Positions 1-8,157 of a stretch of 44,542 nt of DNA are shown in pieces. The notes beneath the pieces were generated by a model, which saw only the letters and a program-made list of their open reading frames with translations, made no database searches and was not told the origin of the DNA. Each line of letters starts with the position of its first letter. The first letter of the stretch is position 1. A program made the translations under genes and the position numbers. This DNA comes from Defluviitaleaceae bacterium (lineage in GTDB: Bacteria > Bacillota > Clostridia > Lachnospirales > WRAX01): the NCBI GenBank assembly GCA_009780415.1, contig WRAC01000018.1, forward strand, positions 1-44,542, given 5' to 3'.

Positions 1-30
1 GATGTGATATACTAAACACGTGTGATTTTG

Positions 31-300
31 ATGAAAAAGCAGATAACATTTAGTGATATAGAATACAGTAAACGCAAACGAAGAACACGGCGCGAAGAAT
101 TTTTATCCATGATGGATAAGAAAATGCCTTGGAAGGAATTCATAGGACTGATAGAGCCGATATACTTCAAAGGAGAGCGGGGACGTCCACCCAGAGGCAT
201 AGAAACAATGGTCCGGATGTATTTCCTTCAAATATGGTTCACATTGTCAGATGAAGCTGTAGAGGACAGCATATACGACAGTTACGCCATGCGAAGCTTT
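31..300 (+). pseudogene. IS5-family transposase, N-terminal fragment
   Basis: The reading frame from the ATG at 31 encodes the start of an IS5-type transposase: a basic TRREEFL stretch, a MPWKEFI/LIEPIYF segment, and the family block GRPPRGIETMVRMYFLQ followed by LSDEAVEDSIYDSYAMRSF. Similarity stops at the AAGCTT hexamer ending at 300; downstream sequence belongs to a polymerase gene on the other strand. The C-terminal DDE catalytic half and the right inverted repeat are missing, so this is a dead fragment. The frame continues artificially to 651 through unrelated sequence. The left end of the element may lie outside the window. Confidence 0.85.
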
Positions 301-1110
301 GATGTTGAGCGCGTACTGATGCCGTTGGCTTTCAGAAGCCTTAGAATGAAGGGGGTGCTGTCGAAGTTATGGTTGCCGGTTACTTCCCCTCCCCATAGAT
401 TCATTTGCGCCACAGGTTTCCCGGTGTATGTATATAAAGCCTCCAACGCTTTGCCGCGCGCCAATTCGGTATGCTCCAGCAGATTGTCCCAACGCTTCGT
501 ATCAAGCGTAATACCCGAATATTCTGCCAATGCCATGGCATGGACGCATGAGAGCTCAATTAAGGCTATCTCCGCTAAATCATGCTTGAAAATGTCCTTG
601 ACCATAACCTCACGAAGCTGGAGCAGCACATCCGCGTCCTGCGCCGCATAAATAAGCTGAGCTTCGCTTAACATGCCGCTCCAGTCACTTTTTTGCTCGT
701 CTTTGTAGATTTCCTCGTTAAGGTAAATGCCGCGCCAAAGCCGTCAGATTCACGCGGGACGGACCTCCTGAGCTTCGCAGCAATTCCCCCGCCAGCATCG
801 TATCGAACACGGGCGCGGGATATACGCCCAAGCCCAATAAAAATTGCAAATCAAACTTGGCGTTCTGAAAGACCTTCACAGCATGGCTTTCCAGTATATC
901 CTTGATTATATCAATGCCTTCCGGTAAAAACGCAAAGCAATCAATAATAAAAACCGGCAACCCTGACGCCGCAAGCTGGATAAGCCTGATACTGTCCGCA
1001 TACGGTTCAAGCCCGGCGGTTTCCGTGTCAACTGCTATAACCTTCGCCTTTTTCAGCGCGGGTATGTATTGGGTCAGCTCATGTCTTGACATAATTAATT
1101 TGATTTCCAT
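300..1110 (-). pseudogene. DNA polymerase I-like 3'-5' exonuclease/polymerase, frameshifted and truncated
   Basis: Two minus-strand frames together encode the N-terminal part of a bifunctional 3'-5' exonuclease/DNA polymerase. The first (start at 1110) carries the exonuclease motif VIAVDTETAGLEP and continues through FQNAKFDLQFLLGLG to LTALARHLP. The second carries LSEAQLIYAAQDADVLLQL and GNHNFDSTPFILRLLKANGI. Deleting one base of the AAA run at 725-727 joins them in the family order as RHYLNEEIYKDEQKSDWSG, so a one-base insertion is the likely lesion. The gene is then cut at about 300 by the IS5 fragment, removing the whole polymerase domain. It cannot make a functional polymerase. Confidence 0.85.
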
Positions 1111-1169
1111 ATTTGCTATTATACTATATAATATAGTTTAAAGTCATCCTAAATTAAACGGGAGAGCGT

Positions 1170-2138
1170 ATGATAACCGTTGAAAGACTGCGTCACGGCG
1201 GTATAATGGCAAATTACCGGTGCACCGCCGCCTGCCGCCATTGCCTATATGCCTGTTCGCCGGACAGAAGCGAAGGGTATATATCAAAACCGGAAGCGGA
1301 AAGCATTGGCAAACTGCTGCGCGACGGGGGCTGCCGTTCCGCGCATATCGGCGGAGGGGAACCTTTCCTTGATTTTGAGAGGCTGCTGGAGCTTATAAGG
1401 ACAGTAACCCGGGCGGGCATAACCGTGGAATACATAGAAACCAATGCGTTTTGGGCAGCAGATGAAGTGCAATCCCGGCGATATTTGAAAGAATTGAAAC
1501 GTTCCGGGGCCGATGCCTTGTGCATCTCCCTTGATCCTTTCCACGCGGAGTATGTATCTCCCCAATTGCCCATCAGGCTTGCGGAGATATGCAACGGCAC
1601 GGGTTTCAGGTTCTTTTTATGGCAGGATAAATTTACAAAGATGCTGTCCGGTATAGACAAAGCGTGCAGCCGCGCGGAGCTGGAACGTTTGATATCGCCC
1701 GGTTACATCCTCAAAACGGCTCAGAATTACGGGCTGCACATGGGTGGGCGTGCCATAAACATTGAAGCGGAATACGCGGCGGTTAAACCTGCCGAAAATA
1801 TAATTAACGCGCGTCCATGCCGCAATTTGTTGTCATCCGGTCATTTCCATGTTGATTTATACGGCAGGTTTATCCCGCCGGGCTGCACCGGGATCGCGAT
1901 ACCTCTGGATGAAGCGGTTAACGGCATCCCGGACGGGAAATACCCGGTTTTGGAAGTTCTCTTGTCAGGAGGCGTTGCCGGGCTCCTCGCATACGCAAAA
2001 AACCTGGGTTTTAGGGAAAGCTCCGGTTATACATCCGGCTGTGCGCTTTGCTTCCACATCCGGCATTGGCTTAGCGAACATGCGGAATGTCCGGAACTCT
2101 TCGCGGAGCATTATAAGGAATCCTTAAAATACTATTGA
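1170..2138 (+). CDS. radical SAM protein
   Basis: A 322-residue radical S-adenosylmethionine enzyme. Cys18, Cys22 and Cys25 form the CxxxCxxC motif that binds the catalytic 4Fe-4S cluster, and GGGEP at residues 61-65 is the SAM-binding motif. More Cys residues in the C-terminal third (PCRN, PGCTG and CALC) suggest a twitch- or SPASM-like auxiliary cluster region. The substrate cannot be read from sequence. The ATG at 1170 follows a GGGAGAG ribosome binding site. The AT-rich segment just upstream (1111-1140) is shared with the divergent polymerase remnant. The stop codon overlaps the -35 box of the next promoter. Confidence 0.85.
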   Translation: MITVERLRHGGIMANYRCTAACRHCLYACSPDRSEGYISKPEAESIGKLLRDGGCRSAHIGGGEPFLDFERLLELIRTVTRAGITVEYIETNAFWAADEVQSRRYLKELKRSGADALCISLDPFHAEYVSPQLPIRLAEICNGTGFRFFLWQDKFTKMLSGIDKACSRAELERLISPGYILKTAQNYGLHMGGRAINIEAEYAAVKPAENIINARPCRNLLSSGHFHVDLYGRFIPPGCTGIAIPLDEAVNGIPDGKYPVLEVLLSGGVAGLLAYAKNLGFRESSGYTSGCALCFHIRHWLSEHAECPELFAEHYKESLKYY

Positions 2139-2163
2139 CTTTCAGTTATATTCATGTTAGAAT
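2135..2163 (+). promoter_or_regulatory. sigma-A-type promoter of leader/ABC-2 exporter operon
   Basis: TTGACT (2135-2140), a 17-bp spacer and TAGAAT (2158-2163) preceded by TGT. The -35 box overlaps the stop codon of the radical SAM gene. The same layout with TTGAAA/TAGACT occurs at 21023-21051 before the ABC-F leader. Confidence 0.7.
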
Positions 2164-2195
2164 TGGCAAAGCGTTTATGAAAGGCGGTGAGAGGT

Positions 2196-2324
2196 ATGAA
2201 TGTTAATTTTTGGGTGAGATGCGCTAATTTACCCATTATTTGCGTAGGTTTTGGGCTTTTACGGGATAGTTATGCCTATATGAACCGTATTGAATGCCCC
2301 TTGCCTCGAAACTGCCCTGCCTGA
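2196..2324 (+). CDS. leader peptide upstream of ABC-2 exporter (42 aa)
   Basis: A small ORF with a very strong start context: GGCGGTGAGAGG lies just before the ATG at 2196. It encodes 42 residues, rich in Cys and hydrophobic residues early on, with the segment RDSYAYMNRIECP in the middle. Its ribosome binding site and DSYA segment recur in the 49-residue leader at 21086-21235. It ends in TGA inside a small hairpin, and an intrinsic terminator follows before the exporter genes. Inference: it is a regulatory leader translated to sense ribosome inhibition, not a stable protein. I recognise no named family. Confidence 0.6.
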   Translation: MNVNFWVRCANLPIICVGFGLLRDSYAYMNRIECPLPRNCPA

Positions 2325-2352
2325 TTACAACAGGCTTGATCACGTATTGAGT

Positions 2353-2385
2353 TACCCGGGTGTTCAAACGGATACCCGGGTATTT
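2353..2385 (+). terminator. intrinsic terminator / attenuator before ABC-2 operon
   Basis: TACCCGGGT (2353-2361) pairs perfectly with ACCCGGGTA (2374-2382) and is followed by a short T-run. A smaller hairpin, GCCTG/CAGGC, lies upstream around the leader stop codon. Placed between leader ORF and the first structural gene, this is where attenuation would act. Confidence 0.75.
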
Positions 2386-2421
2386 TAATGCCCGGAATAC
2401 CTTGCCAGGAGTAATAATAAC

Positions 2422-3189
2422 ATGAAAAAATACTTAAAAACCGCCCATTTATCGGCTTCGGAAAAGACGAACGGCGGCATAATATATCTGTTTCCCGATA
2501 TTCTCATAAAGATTTTCACACTCATCCCGCTTGTTTACCTGTGGCGCGTGGTTATGTCCTCGGGTGCCGATGCGGGCATGAGCCTTGGGCAAATGCTGAC
2601 TTACACTTATGTCAGCGCACTTTTGGCGGATATGCTGGTTGTTAAAACCGCCGCGTCTGGCTGGCTGTCCGAAGGCGTTTTGCAAAGATTATACGGGCGC
2701 CCGCTACCGGTACTGAGCCAGCTTGCCGCGCAAACCGTTGGCGGCTGGCTGCCTATGCTTGCGTTGTTTTCACTGCCGATGGCGCTTATATCGCCTTTAT
2801 TCGGCGTGCGGCTGATTCCCGCCTCACCGTTGTTCTTTGTCAGCTTACTGCTTTGTGTTGCCCTTGGCTTTGCCGTAGATTTTCTGTTCGCCTGCCTGTC
2901 CATCAAACTGCGCAGTATGAACTGGCTTATCGGCCGTATGCGGATGGCGATTGCGGCGATATTCTCCGGTACCGTCATTCCAATAAGGCTGCTGCCCTTC
3001 GGCATGGCTGAGGTAATGAAATACCAGCCATTCGCCAGCCTAGGCGGCGCGCCTTTATCCGTATTCACCGGTGTGGGGGACGCGGGCGAAACAATCCTTC
3101 TGCAAATTGTCTGGAACCTTGTTCTGTGGCCCTTTGCGCTGTATGTATGGAAGAAATCACAGGAAGGAATGGTGAGCTATGGCGGATAA
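2422..3189 (+). CDS. ABC-2 type exporter permease, subunit 1
   Basis: A 255-residue integral membrane protein with about six hydrophobic segments, of the ABC-2 permease type found in three-gene exporters resembling COG4587/COG3694 permeases with a COG4586 ATPase. It starts at 2422 after AGGAG. It overlaps the next permease gene by 11 bases, which suggests translational coupling. The substrate is unknown; related systems are usually described as drug or toxic-cation exporters, and the leader-attenuator upstream supports an antibiotic-responsive role (inference). Confidence 0.8.
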   Translation: MKKYLKTAHLSASEKTNGGIIYLFPDILIKIFTLIPLVYLWRVVMSSGADAGMSLGQMLTYTYVSALLADMLVVKTAASGWLSEGVLQRLYGRPLPVLSQLAAQTVGGWLPMLALFSLPMALISPLFGVRLIPASPLFFVSLLLCVALGFAVDFLFACLSIKLRSMNWLIGRMRMAIAAIFSGTVIPIRLLPFGMAEVMKYQPFASLGGAPLSVFTGVGDAGETILLQIVWNLVLWPFALYVWKKSQEGMVSYGG

Positions 3190-4027
3190 AATCACGATTG
3201 GGCGGATACTGCGGTTATTGGCGATTTCGGCTAAAATGGATCTTGTATGGCTTCTGCGCGACACAAAGTATGCAATACTTGGCATCGCGGGCGATATGGT
3301 CAACAACGTCGCTACGGTGTCCGGGGTGTTCCTGATAGCGTCGCGGTTTGGCGGGATCGGCGGCATGAGCGCCGACGAAGTTATGTTTATGATGGCGTAT
3401 TCCACGCTGGTTACCGGTATCTTCATCATGTTCGGCGCGGGTAACAGCATCCACATCAGCCGTATTATCGGGCGCGGACAGCTTGAGCATTTGTTTATCC
3501 AGCCCCTGCCTTTGGGGGTTCAGCTCATGACCCGCGGCTTCAACCCGTTCACGGGCGGCGGCAACCTGGTTGTCGGAACCGCGCTGATGGCGTTAGCGGT
3601 AAACCGTTTGGGACTTGTTATCACGCTTTGGTGGATTGCGCAATTGATTGCCTACCTGATCACCACTATGGTTATCATCATCGCACGTTCGTACCTTGTA
3701 TCCAGCATGGCGTTCTACGCGCCCGCCGCCGCCGAGGAGATTTCCAGCACCGCCATTGACGGCACGTGGTTTATGAGTACGTTCCCGCTGTCGGGAATGC
3801 CTAAATATATACAATTTCCGATGCTGACTATACTGCCGGAGGGGCTTATGGCTTGGTTCCCGGCATTATGCTTGCTGGGCAAGCCGCCGCTAAACCTGAC
3901 CGCGTATTACCCGATGTTTTTCGCGCTGGCGATATCGCTGGCGGCGAGTTATATTTTCAAGAAAGGACTAAGACACTATGTTCAAAAAGGCTCAAACAGA
4001 TATTTATCACACGGATTCCGCCGTTAG
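3179..4027 (+). CDS. ABC-2 type exporter permease, subunit 2
   Basis: A 282-residue membrane protein and second permease of the exporter. The segment with RIIGRGQLEHLFIQPLP followed by a Gly-rich PFTGGGN loop resembles ABC-2 permeases whose cytoplasmic gate region contacts the ATPase. Several hydrophobic helices follow. The ATG at 3179 lies inside the end of subunit 1, and its own 3' end overlaps the ATPase gene by 50 bases. The three genes are therefore tightly packed and probably translated as a unit. Confidence 0.8.
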   Translation: MADKITIGRILRLLAISAKMDLVWLLRDTKYAILGIAGDMVNNVATVSGVFLIASRFGGIGGMSADEVMFMMAYSTLVTGIFIMFGAGNSIHISRIIGRGQLEHLFIQPLPLGVQLMTRGFNPFTGGGNLVVGTALMALAVNRLGLVITLWWIAQLIAYLITTMVIIIARSYLVSSMAFYAPAAAEEISSTAIDGTWFMSTFPLSGMPKYIQFPMLTILPEGLMAWFPALCLLGKPPLNLTAYYPMFFALAISLAASYIFKKGLRHYVQKGSNRYLSHGFRR

Positions 4028-4937
4028 CATAAAAGGCGTAACAAAAACTTTTATTCAGTGGCAGCGCGACAACACAGGCAAAGGTATTTTAAGAAACCTC
4101 ATTAAACCGGAAAAACGTGTCGTCACGGCCCTCGACAATGTATCGTTCGAGATAGGGAAAGGTGAATTCCTCGCCTACGCCGGGCCAAACGGCGCGGGTA
4201 AAAGCACTACGATGAAGCTGCTGTCCGGTATGCTGTTGCCGACCTCCGGCGACATTTCCGTACTGGCCATGTCGCCGCAGAAACAGCGCCGCGCTATTAT
4301 GCGCAATTTAGGCGTTCTGTTCGGCAACCGCACCGAGCTTTGGTGGGATCATCCCGTTATACAGAGTTTTGAGTGGAAAAAGGTTGTTTGGGATATCCCG
4401 GACGCGCAGTACCGCAAGAATCTGGCAATGGTTACGGAGCTGCTGGACATCGGCGGTTTGCTTAAAACCTTTGCCCGTGAACTGAGTCTGGGGCAGCGCA
4501 TGAGGGCCGATCTGGCGATGCTGCTGCTGCACAGCCCCTCTCTTATTTTGCTTGACGAGCCGACCCTGGGCCTTGACGTTATGGCAAAGCGGCAGATGAT
4601 CGGTTTCCTAAAGCAATTAAATGAGCGCAGCGGGACTACAATAGTCGTCACAAGCCACGATATGGACGACCTTGAAGAAATGGCGCGGCGGATATTGCTT
4701 ATTTCGGGCGGCAAGATCGCGTTCGACGGGGGATTCGCCGCCCTCCGCAACGAATTGGGCTGCACAAAGCGCGCCGTGGTCAATTTTAACAACGGGACGC
4801 AAAGGCAAATTGATTATCAGGACACGGGTAAGCTCCTACATGAATTATCCGGTCTGGACGGCGTTGCCGATATCAGCTTTACCCAGACATCGTTGGAGGA
4901 GGGGCTGGCGAACTTATTCGCGAAATGGAGGTCATAA
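3978..4937 (+). CDS. ABC exporter ATP-binding protein (COG4586-like)
   Basis: A 319-residue ATPase energising the two permeases. Walker A is GPNGAGKS (residues 69-76), the signature is the variant LSLGQ (169-173), Walker B with its catalytic Glu is LILLDEPT (189-196), and the H-loop is VTSHD. An N-terminal extension of about 45 residues before the Q-rich beta core and the LSLGQRMRADLAM signature match the COG4586-type subfamily. The ATG at 3978 follows AGAAAGGA inside the previous gene. No cargo specificity is visible. Confidence 0.85.
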   Translation: MFKKAQTDIYHTDSAVSIKGVTKTFIQWQRDNTGKGILRNLIKPEKRVVTALDNVSFEIGKGEFLAYAGPNGAGKSTTMKLLSGMLLPTSGDISVLAMSPQKQRRAIMRNLGVLFGNRTELWWDHPVIQSFEWKKVVWDIPDAQYRKNLAMVTELLDIGGLLKTFARELSLGQRMRADLAMLLLHSPSLILLDEPTLGLDVMAKRQMIGFLKQLNERSGTTIVVTSHDMDDLEEMARRILLISGGKIAFDGGFAALRNELGCTKRAVVNFNNGTQRQIDYQDTGKLLHELSGLDGVADISFTQTSLEEGLANLFAKWRS

Positions 4938-4962
4938 GGCAGACACAAGGCCTGCTCCTACA

Positions 4963-5132
4963 TAATAGACCTGTCCGGCAACCTCGTTCCGGCGTCTTTC
5001 CGGCAAATTTTCCGTTCTGCGTCGTCACAAAAAACCTTCTGTGCCTTTGGGCACACGCGGTTTTTCATTTCTAGCACAACGAAAAATTTGCGCGAAAATC
5101 CACCGAAAGCAGGTTACCGGACAGGTCTATTA
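4963..5132. mobile_element. MITE-like long palindromic element A
   Basis: AATAGACCTGTCCGG (4964-4978) is repeated inverted at 5117-5131, and the sequence between folds on itself as well: GGCAAATTTTCCGTT pairs with AACGAAAAATTTGCG, and GTGCC with GGCAC in the middle. The roughly 170-bp unit is bounded by TA on both sides, as expected for IS630/Tc1-type insertion. It encodes no protein. It lies between the convergent exporter ATPase and aldo/keto reductase genes and supplies the last codons and stop of the reductase. It could also act as a bidirectional terminator. Confidence 0.7.
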
Positions 5133-6136
5133 AGCATTTCGAAAAATTCCGCTTGCTGGCGCTTCAAGAGTTCGGGGGTATCCAGCCCGTAAGGGCAATG
5201 CGCTTTGCAATGGCCGCAGCCCGTGCAGTTGTCAATGCGTTTCATGTTATCCTGCCATTCCGGGGTGCTCCACTTATCCGCCGGCATCCTGCGAAGTAAT
5301 AGAGTGATGCGGGCGGCATTCGGGATGGGGATGTTCGCGGGGCATGGCAGACAGTATCCGCAGCACCGGCAGAAATTACCGGCCAGCGTTTCTTTGTCGT
5401 TTTGAATTGTATCCAGCATAGCTTTGTCCAATATCGGCGGTTCTTTTTCATAAGCTAAGAATTCGTCAAGCTCCGGCATTTTCTGTATACCCCAAATGGG
5501 GATGACATTTTCATACTGCCTAAGAAACGCAAACGCCGCCTTCGCGTTGGTGAGCAAGCCGCCGCACAGCGCTTTCATCGCCAGCAAGCCGATATTGCGT
5601 TCGCCGCATAATTTTATCAGCTCCAGCTCCTCATCGGCGGAAAGATATGAAAGGGGATACTGAAGTGTTTCGTACAAGCCTGACAGCACTGCTTCCCGCG
5701 CGATATCCCTGCTGTGTGACGTAATGCCGATATGCCTGATTTTACCTTGTTCCTTAGCTTTAAGAAAGCAGTCATACACCCCGTCCCCGCCGCCGGGACG
5801 GGGTACGAATGAGGGATTATGTATTTGCAGCACGTCTATATAGTCTGTTTGCATCATTCGCAGGCTGCTGTCAATGTTAGCCATGACATCGTCCGGCTGC
5901 AGCGGGGATGTCTTTGTGCAAAGCACGATTTTATCACGGACATCTTGCAATGCGATGCCTATGCGCTCTTCGCTGGTCGTGTAGGCGTTGGCGGTATCGA
6001 ACAGCGTTATGCCGTTTTCGTAGGCACGCCGAAGCAAGGCGGTGCTTTCATCATAAGATACCCTCTGAATGGGAATGCAGCCGAAGCCTGTGCGGCTCAC
6101 CGTTAAATCTGTTTTACCAAAAATTACCTTCTCCAT
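5114..6136 (-). CDS. aldo/keto reductase with C-terminal ferredoxin-like domain
   Basis: A 340-residue fusion. Residues 1-240 are an aldo/keto reductase barrel with the catalytic tetrad visible as Asp47, Tyr52, Lys75 and His106. Residues 255-315 hold two Cys clusters (CRCCGYCLPCP at 256-266 and CTGCGHCKAHCP at 304-315), suited to two 4Fe-4S centres. Such proteins are thought to link NAD(P)-type reduction to iron-sulfur electron transfer; the substrate is unknown. The ATG at 6136 follows AAAGGGGAT and an in-frame stop lies just upstream. The final NRPVR and stop codon are contributed by palindromic element A. Confidence 0.88.
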   Translation of the reverse strand: MEKVIFGKTDLTVSRTGFGCIPIQRVSYDESTALLRRAYENGITLFDTANAYTTSEERIGIALQDVRDKIVLCTKTSPLQPDDVMANIDSSLRMMQTDYIDVLQIHNPSFVPRPGGGDGVYDCFLKAKEQGKIRHIGITSHSRDIAREAVLSGLYETLQYPLSYLSADEELELIKLCGERNIGLLAMKALCGGLLTNAKAAFAFLRQYENVIPIWGIQKMPELDEFLAYEKEPPILDKAMLDTIQNDKETLAGNFCRCCGYCLPCPANIPIPNAARITLLLRRMPADKWSTPEWQDNMKRIDNCTGCGHCKAHCPYGLDTPELLKRQQAEFFEMLNRPVR

Positions 6137-6240
6137 TTAAATCCCCTTTCAATTGTTCATTCGCCGCCGTTACTCGACGGTTACGTACACCAGCGTTTGG
6201 TTTATAAGCCGGTACGCTGCTCTTTGCCATCCTGTTATGC

Positions 6241-6278
6241 ATAAATAAGGGCAGACTTTTATGCCCGCCCTTATTTAT
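6241..6278. terminator. intrinsic terminator-like hairpin
   Basis: ATAAATAAGGGC (6241-6252) pairs perfectly over 12 bp with GCCCTTATTTAT (6267-6278). It overlaps the stop codon of the minus-strand dehydrogenase gene at 6275 and would end that transcript before the aldo/keto reductase. Confidence 0.7.
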
Positions 6279-7273
6279 ATTACCATCCTGGCTTTATTCT
6301 TTGCGCTTTCTATCGATTTGAATACCATACGTATGCTGTGAATGTTGTCGCGGCAGTCGGTTTGCGGGCGCGTACCAGTTTTCAACGCCGCGAACATGTC
6401 GTCGATACAGGATTCATGTGATGAAACCTTACTTGCCGGGCCTACGGGTATTTCTATCTTCCGGCCCTCATTGTTGTTTAATTGTTTTTCATGATATAAC
6501 AACTTTTCGTGGCCGTCCCATACGACGGTACCGTTAGCGCAGGACGCACGCCATTCGGAGTTCCAGCTATTATTGAATCCCTGTTCGCACCAAGTCCCTC
6601 TGTAGTCAAAGACGAGTCCGCCTTCCATCTCGAAAATGCAGTTTGCGCTGGCATTTCCCTTGTACCATGACCATTCGGGGTTAAATTCGTGGCAGTACAC
6701 GGCTTCGGGGCGGCTGCCCGAAATGTAGCGCGCAGCGTCGAACGTGTGGATCGCCATGTCCGCGATCAACGGGCTGGGCATTTCCTCACGGAAACCGCCG
6801 AAATGTATTCCCCTAAGAAAATCGGCGGAAAGACGCCCAAGAGTCCCCGGCGCATCCGACGCGATAAATTCCTTAAACGCGCGTATTTGGGGGTTGTATC
6901 TGTAATTCTGTAAAACAAAATATTCTTTGCCCGAATTTTCGGCGCATTCCACCATTAATTCCGCGTCCGCGAGATTATCGGACATAGGTTTTTCGCCAAA
7001 GACATGCAAACCCGCCCCCAGCGCTTCCGTCACTATTTGCTTGTGGAACTGCGGCGGCGTTATATCGGCGACGATATCGGCTTTTTCATTTTTAATGGCT
7101 TCGGATAGAGATGTGTATACATTTGCCTCCAAAGCATATTTCGATTTTTGTTCAATAGCGCTACTCTCGTTTACATCAACTAAGCCAACGATAACGCAGT
7201 CGTCCCGTTTCACCATCGGTTCGATCCAAGCGTGCGCCATGGCGCCGCAGCCCGCGATTATTACCCTAAACAT
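6275..7273 (-). CDS. Gfo/Idh/MocA family oxidoreductase
   Basis: A 332-residue NAD(P)-dependent sugar or cyclitol dehydrogenase. The N-terminal Rossmann motif is VIIAGCGAMAHAW, and the family EKPMSDN motif (catalytic Lys) follows in the first third. The C-terminal half is the alpha/beta dimerisation and substrate domain. I chose the ATG at 7273, preceded by a GGGGCGGGGA ribosome site, over a start 21 bases upstream. It overlaps the 3' end of the TIM-barrel gene by 13 bases, so the two are co-translated and probably act on the same sugar or inositol-like compound. Confidence 0.85.
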   Translation of the reverse strand: MFRVIIAGCGAMAHAWIEPMVKRDDCVIVGLVDVNESSAIEQKSKYALEANVYTSLSEAIKNEKADIVADITPPQFHKQIVTEALGAGLHVFGEKPMSDNLADAELMVECAENSGKEYFVLQNYRYNPQIRAFKEFIASDAPGTLGRLSADFLRGIHFGGFREEMPSPLIADMAIHTFDAARYISGSRPEAVYCHEFNPEWSWYKGNASANCIFEMEGGLVFDYRGTWCEQGFNNSWNSEWRASCANGTVVWDGHEKLLYHEKQLNNNEGRKIEIPVGPASKVSSHESCIDDMFAALKTGTRPQTDCRDNIHSIRMVFKSIESAKNKARMVI

Positions 7274-8139
7274 ACAAAATCCCCGCCCCTGCATTGTTTT
7301 AAATAGTTCAAAGCGTGTACCTGTCCTGTATATTCCAGCTCGTTGATATAAACAGGGTCGTGGAAGCCCTCAATATCAATGCTTCCTTTAAATCCTCCCA
7401 TACGTAGAATCGTGATTATATCCGTCCAGTTACTGTCCCCGAATCCCGGGGTTCGGTGCCAGCAATACGGTATGCCCGAGCGTATTCCGGTATCGCGGAG
7501 GATATCCCATGCTATGGTTGCGTCTTTGCCGTGGAGGTTGAAAACCTTATGTACCCATTTGCGCAGCTGCGGTATCGGGTCTATAAACTGTATCAGCTGA
7601 TGGCAGGGTTCCCATTGCAGGCCCGCGTTATCGTATGGAAGCGCCTCGAACATCATTTCCCACGCTCTGGGGGTAAACGCGATATTGAAATCGCCGCGTT
7701 CCCAGTTTCCGCCCATATCGCAGTTTTCAAAAGCTATACGCATACCCTTTTCTTTTGCCTTTTCAGCGATGGGGGTAAAAACCTCCTTGAATTTGGGTAT
7801 GGATTCGGGAACCGGCCTGTCAATTAGCCTGCCCGCAAAGCCGGTGACCAGATCCACCCCCAGCCCTTCCGCCATATCTATCAGCCCATACCAGCCTTCA
7901 CGCGCCCCGCCCCCTCTTTCGCAGTCCAGAAGCGGATTGCCGAAAATTGATAAACAAGAGATAACGGCGTCAGACCCTTGCAGCATTTGTGATAACTCAT
8001 CCGCTATTTTAACCAAGTCAAAGCCTTTTGCCGTTTCCCAGAACATGATCGAGAACGATTCAAAGCCATATCCGATCAATTTGGGTATCAGCCCGATTCT
8101 GTCGATGGGTACAAGCGTCCCTATTTTTATGTTTTGCAC
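7261..8139 (-). CDS. sugar phosphate isomerase/epimerase (TIM barrel)
   Basis: A 292-residue xylose-isomerase-like TIM-barrel protein. Metal-ligand-type motifs are visible as AFENCDMGG (Glu), LQWEPCHQ and KVFNLHGKDA in the middle, and GSIDIEGF near the C-terminus. These proteins isomerise or epimerise sugars and inosose-like compounds using a divalent metal. Partnership with the overlapping Gfo/Idh/MocA gene is a common arrangement in sugar and cyclitol catabolism. The exact substrate cannot be assigned. Confidence 0.82.
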   Translation of the reverse strand: MQNIKIGTLVPIDRIGLIPKLIGYGFESFSIMFWETAKGFDLVKIADELSQMLQGSDAVISCLSIFGNPLLDCERGGGAREGWYGLIDMAEGLGVDLVTGFAGRLIDRPVPESIPKFKEVFTPIAEKAKEKGMRIAFENCDMGGNWERGDFNIAFTPRAWEMMFEALPYDNAGLQWEPCHQLIQFIDPIPQLRKWVHKVFNLHGKDATIAWDILRDTGIRSGIPYCWHRTPGFGDSNWTDIITILRMGGFKGSIDIEGFHDPVYINELEYTGQVHALNYLKQCRGGDFVCLG

Positions 8140-8157
8140 AGTAACACCCCTCTAATA

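Noticed and set aside
22-651. A continuous 209-codon plus-strand frame from the transposase start
   Set aside because: Codons after 300 are antisense to the polymerase remnant; the fusion is an accident of the junction.
2318-2340. AACAGGCT near GATC in the first leader, resembling a conserved 23S rRNA domain V segment
   Set aside because: It is explained by the small GCCTG/CAGGC hairpin and is absent from the second leader.
6127-6245. 38-codon minus-strand frame overlapping the aldo/keto reductase start
   Set aside because: No convincing ribosome site and it runs out of frame into the reductase gene.
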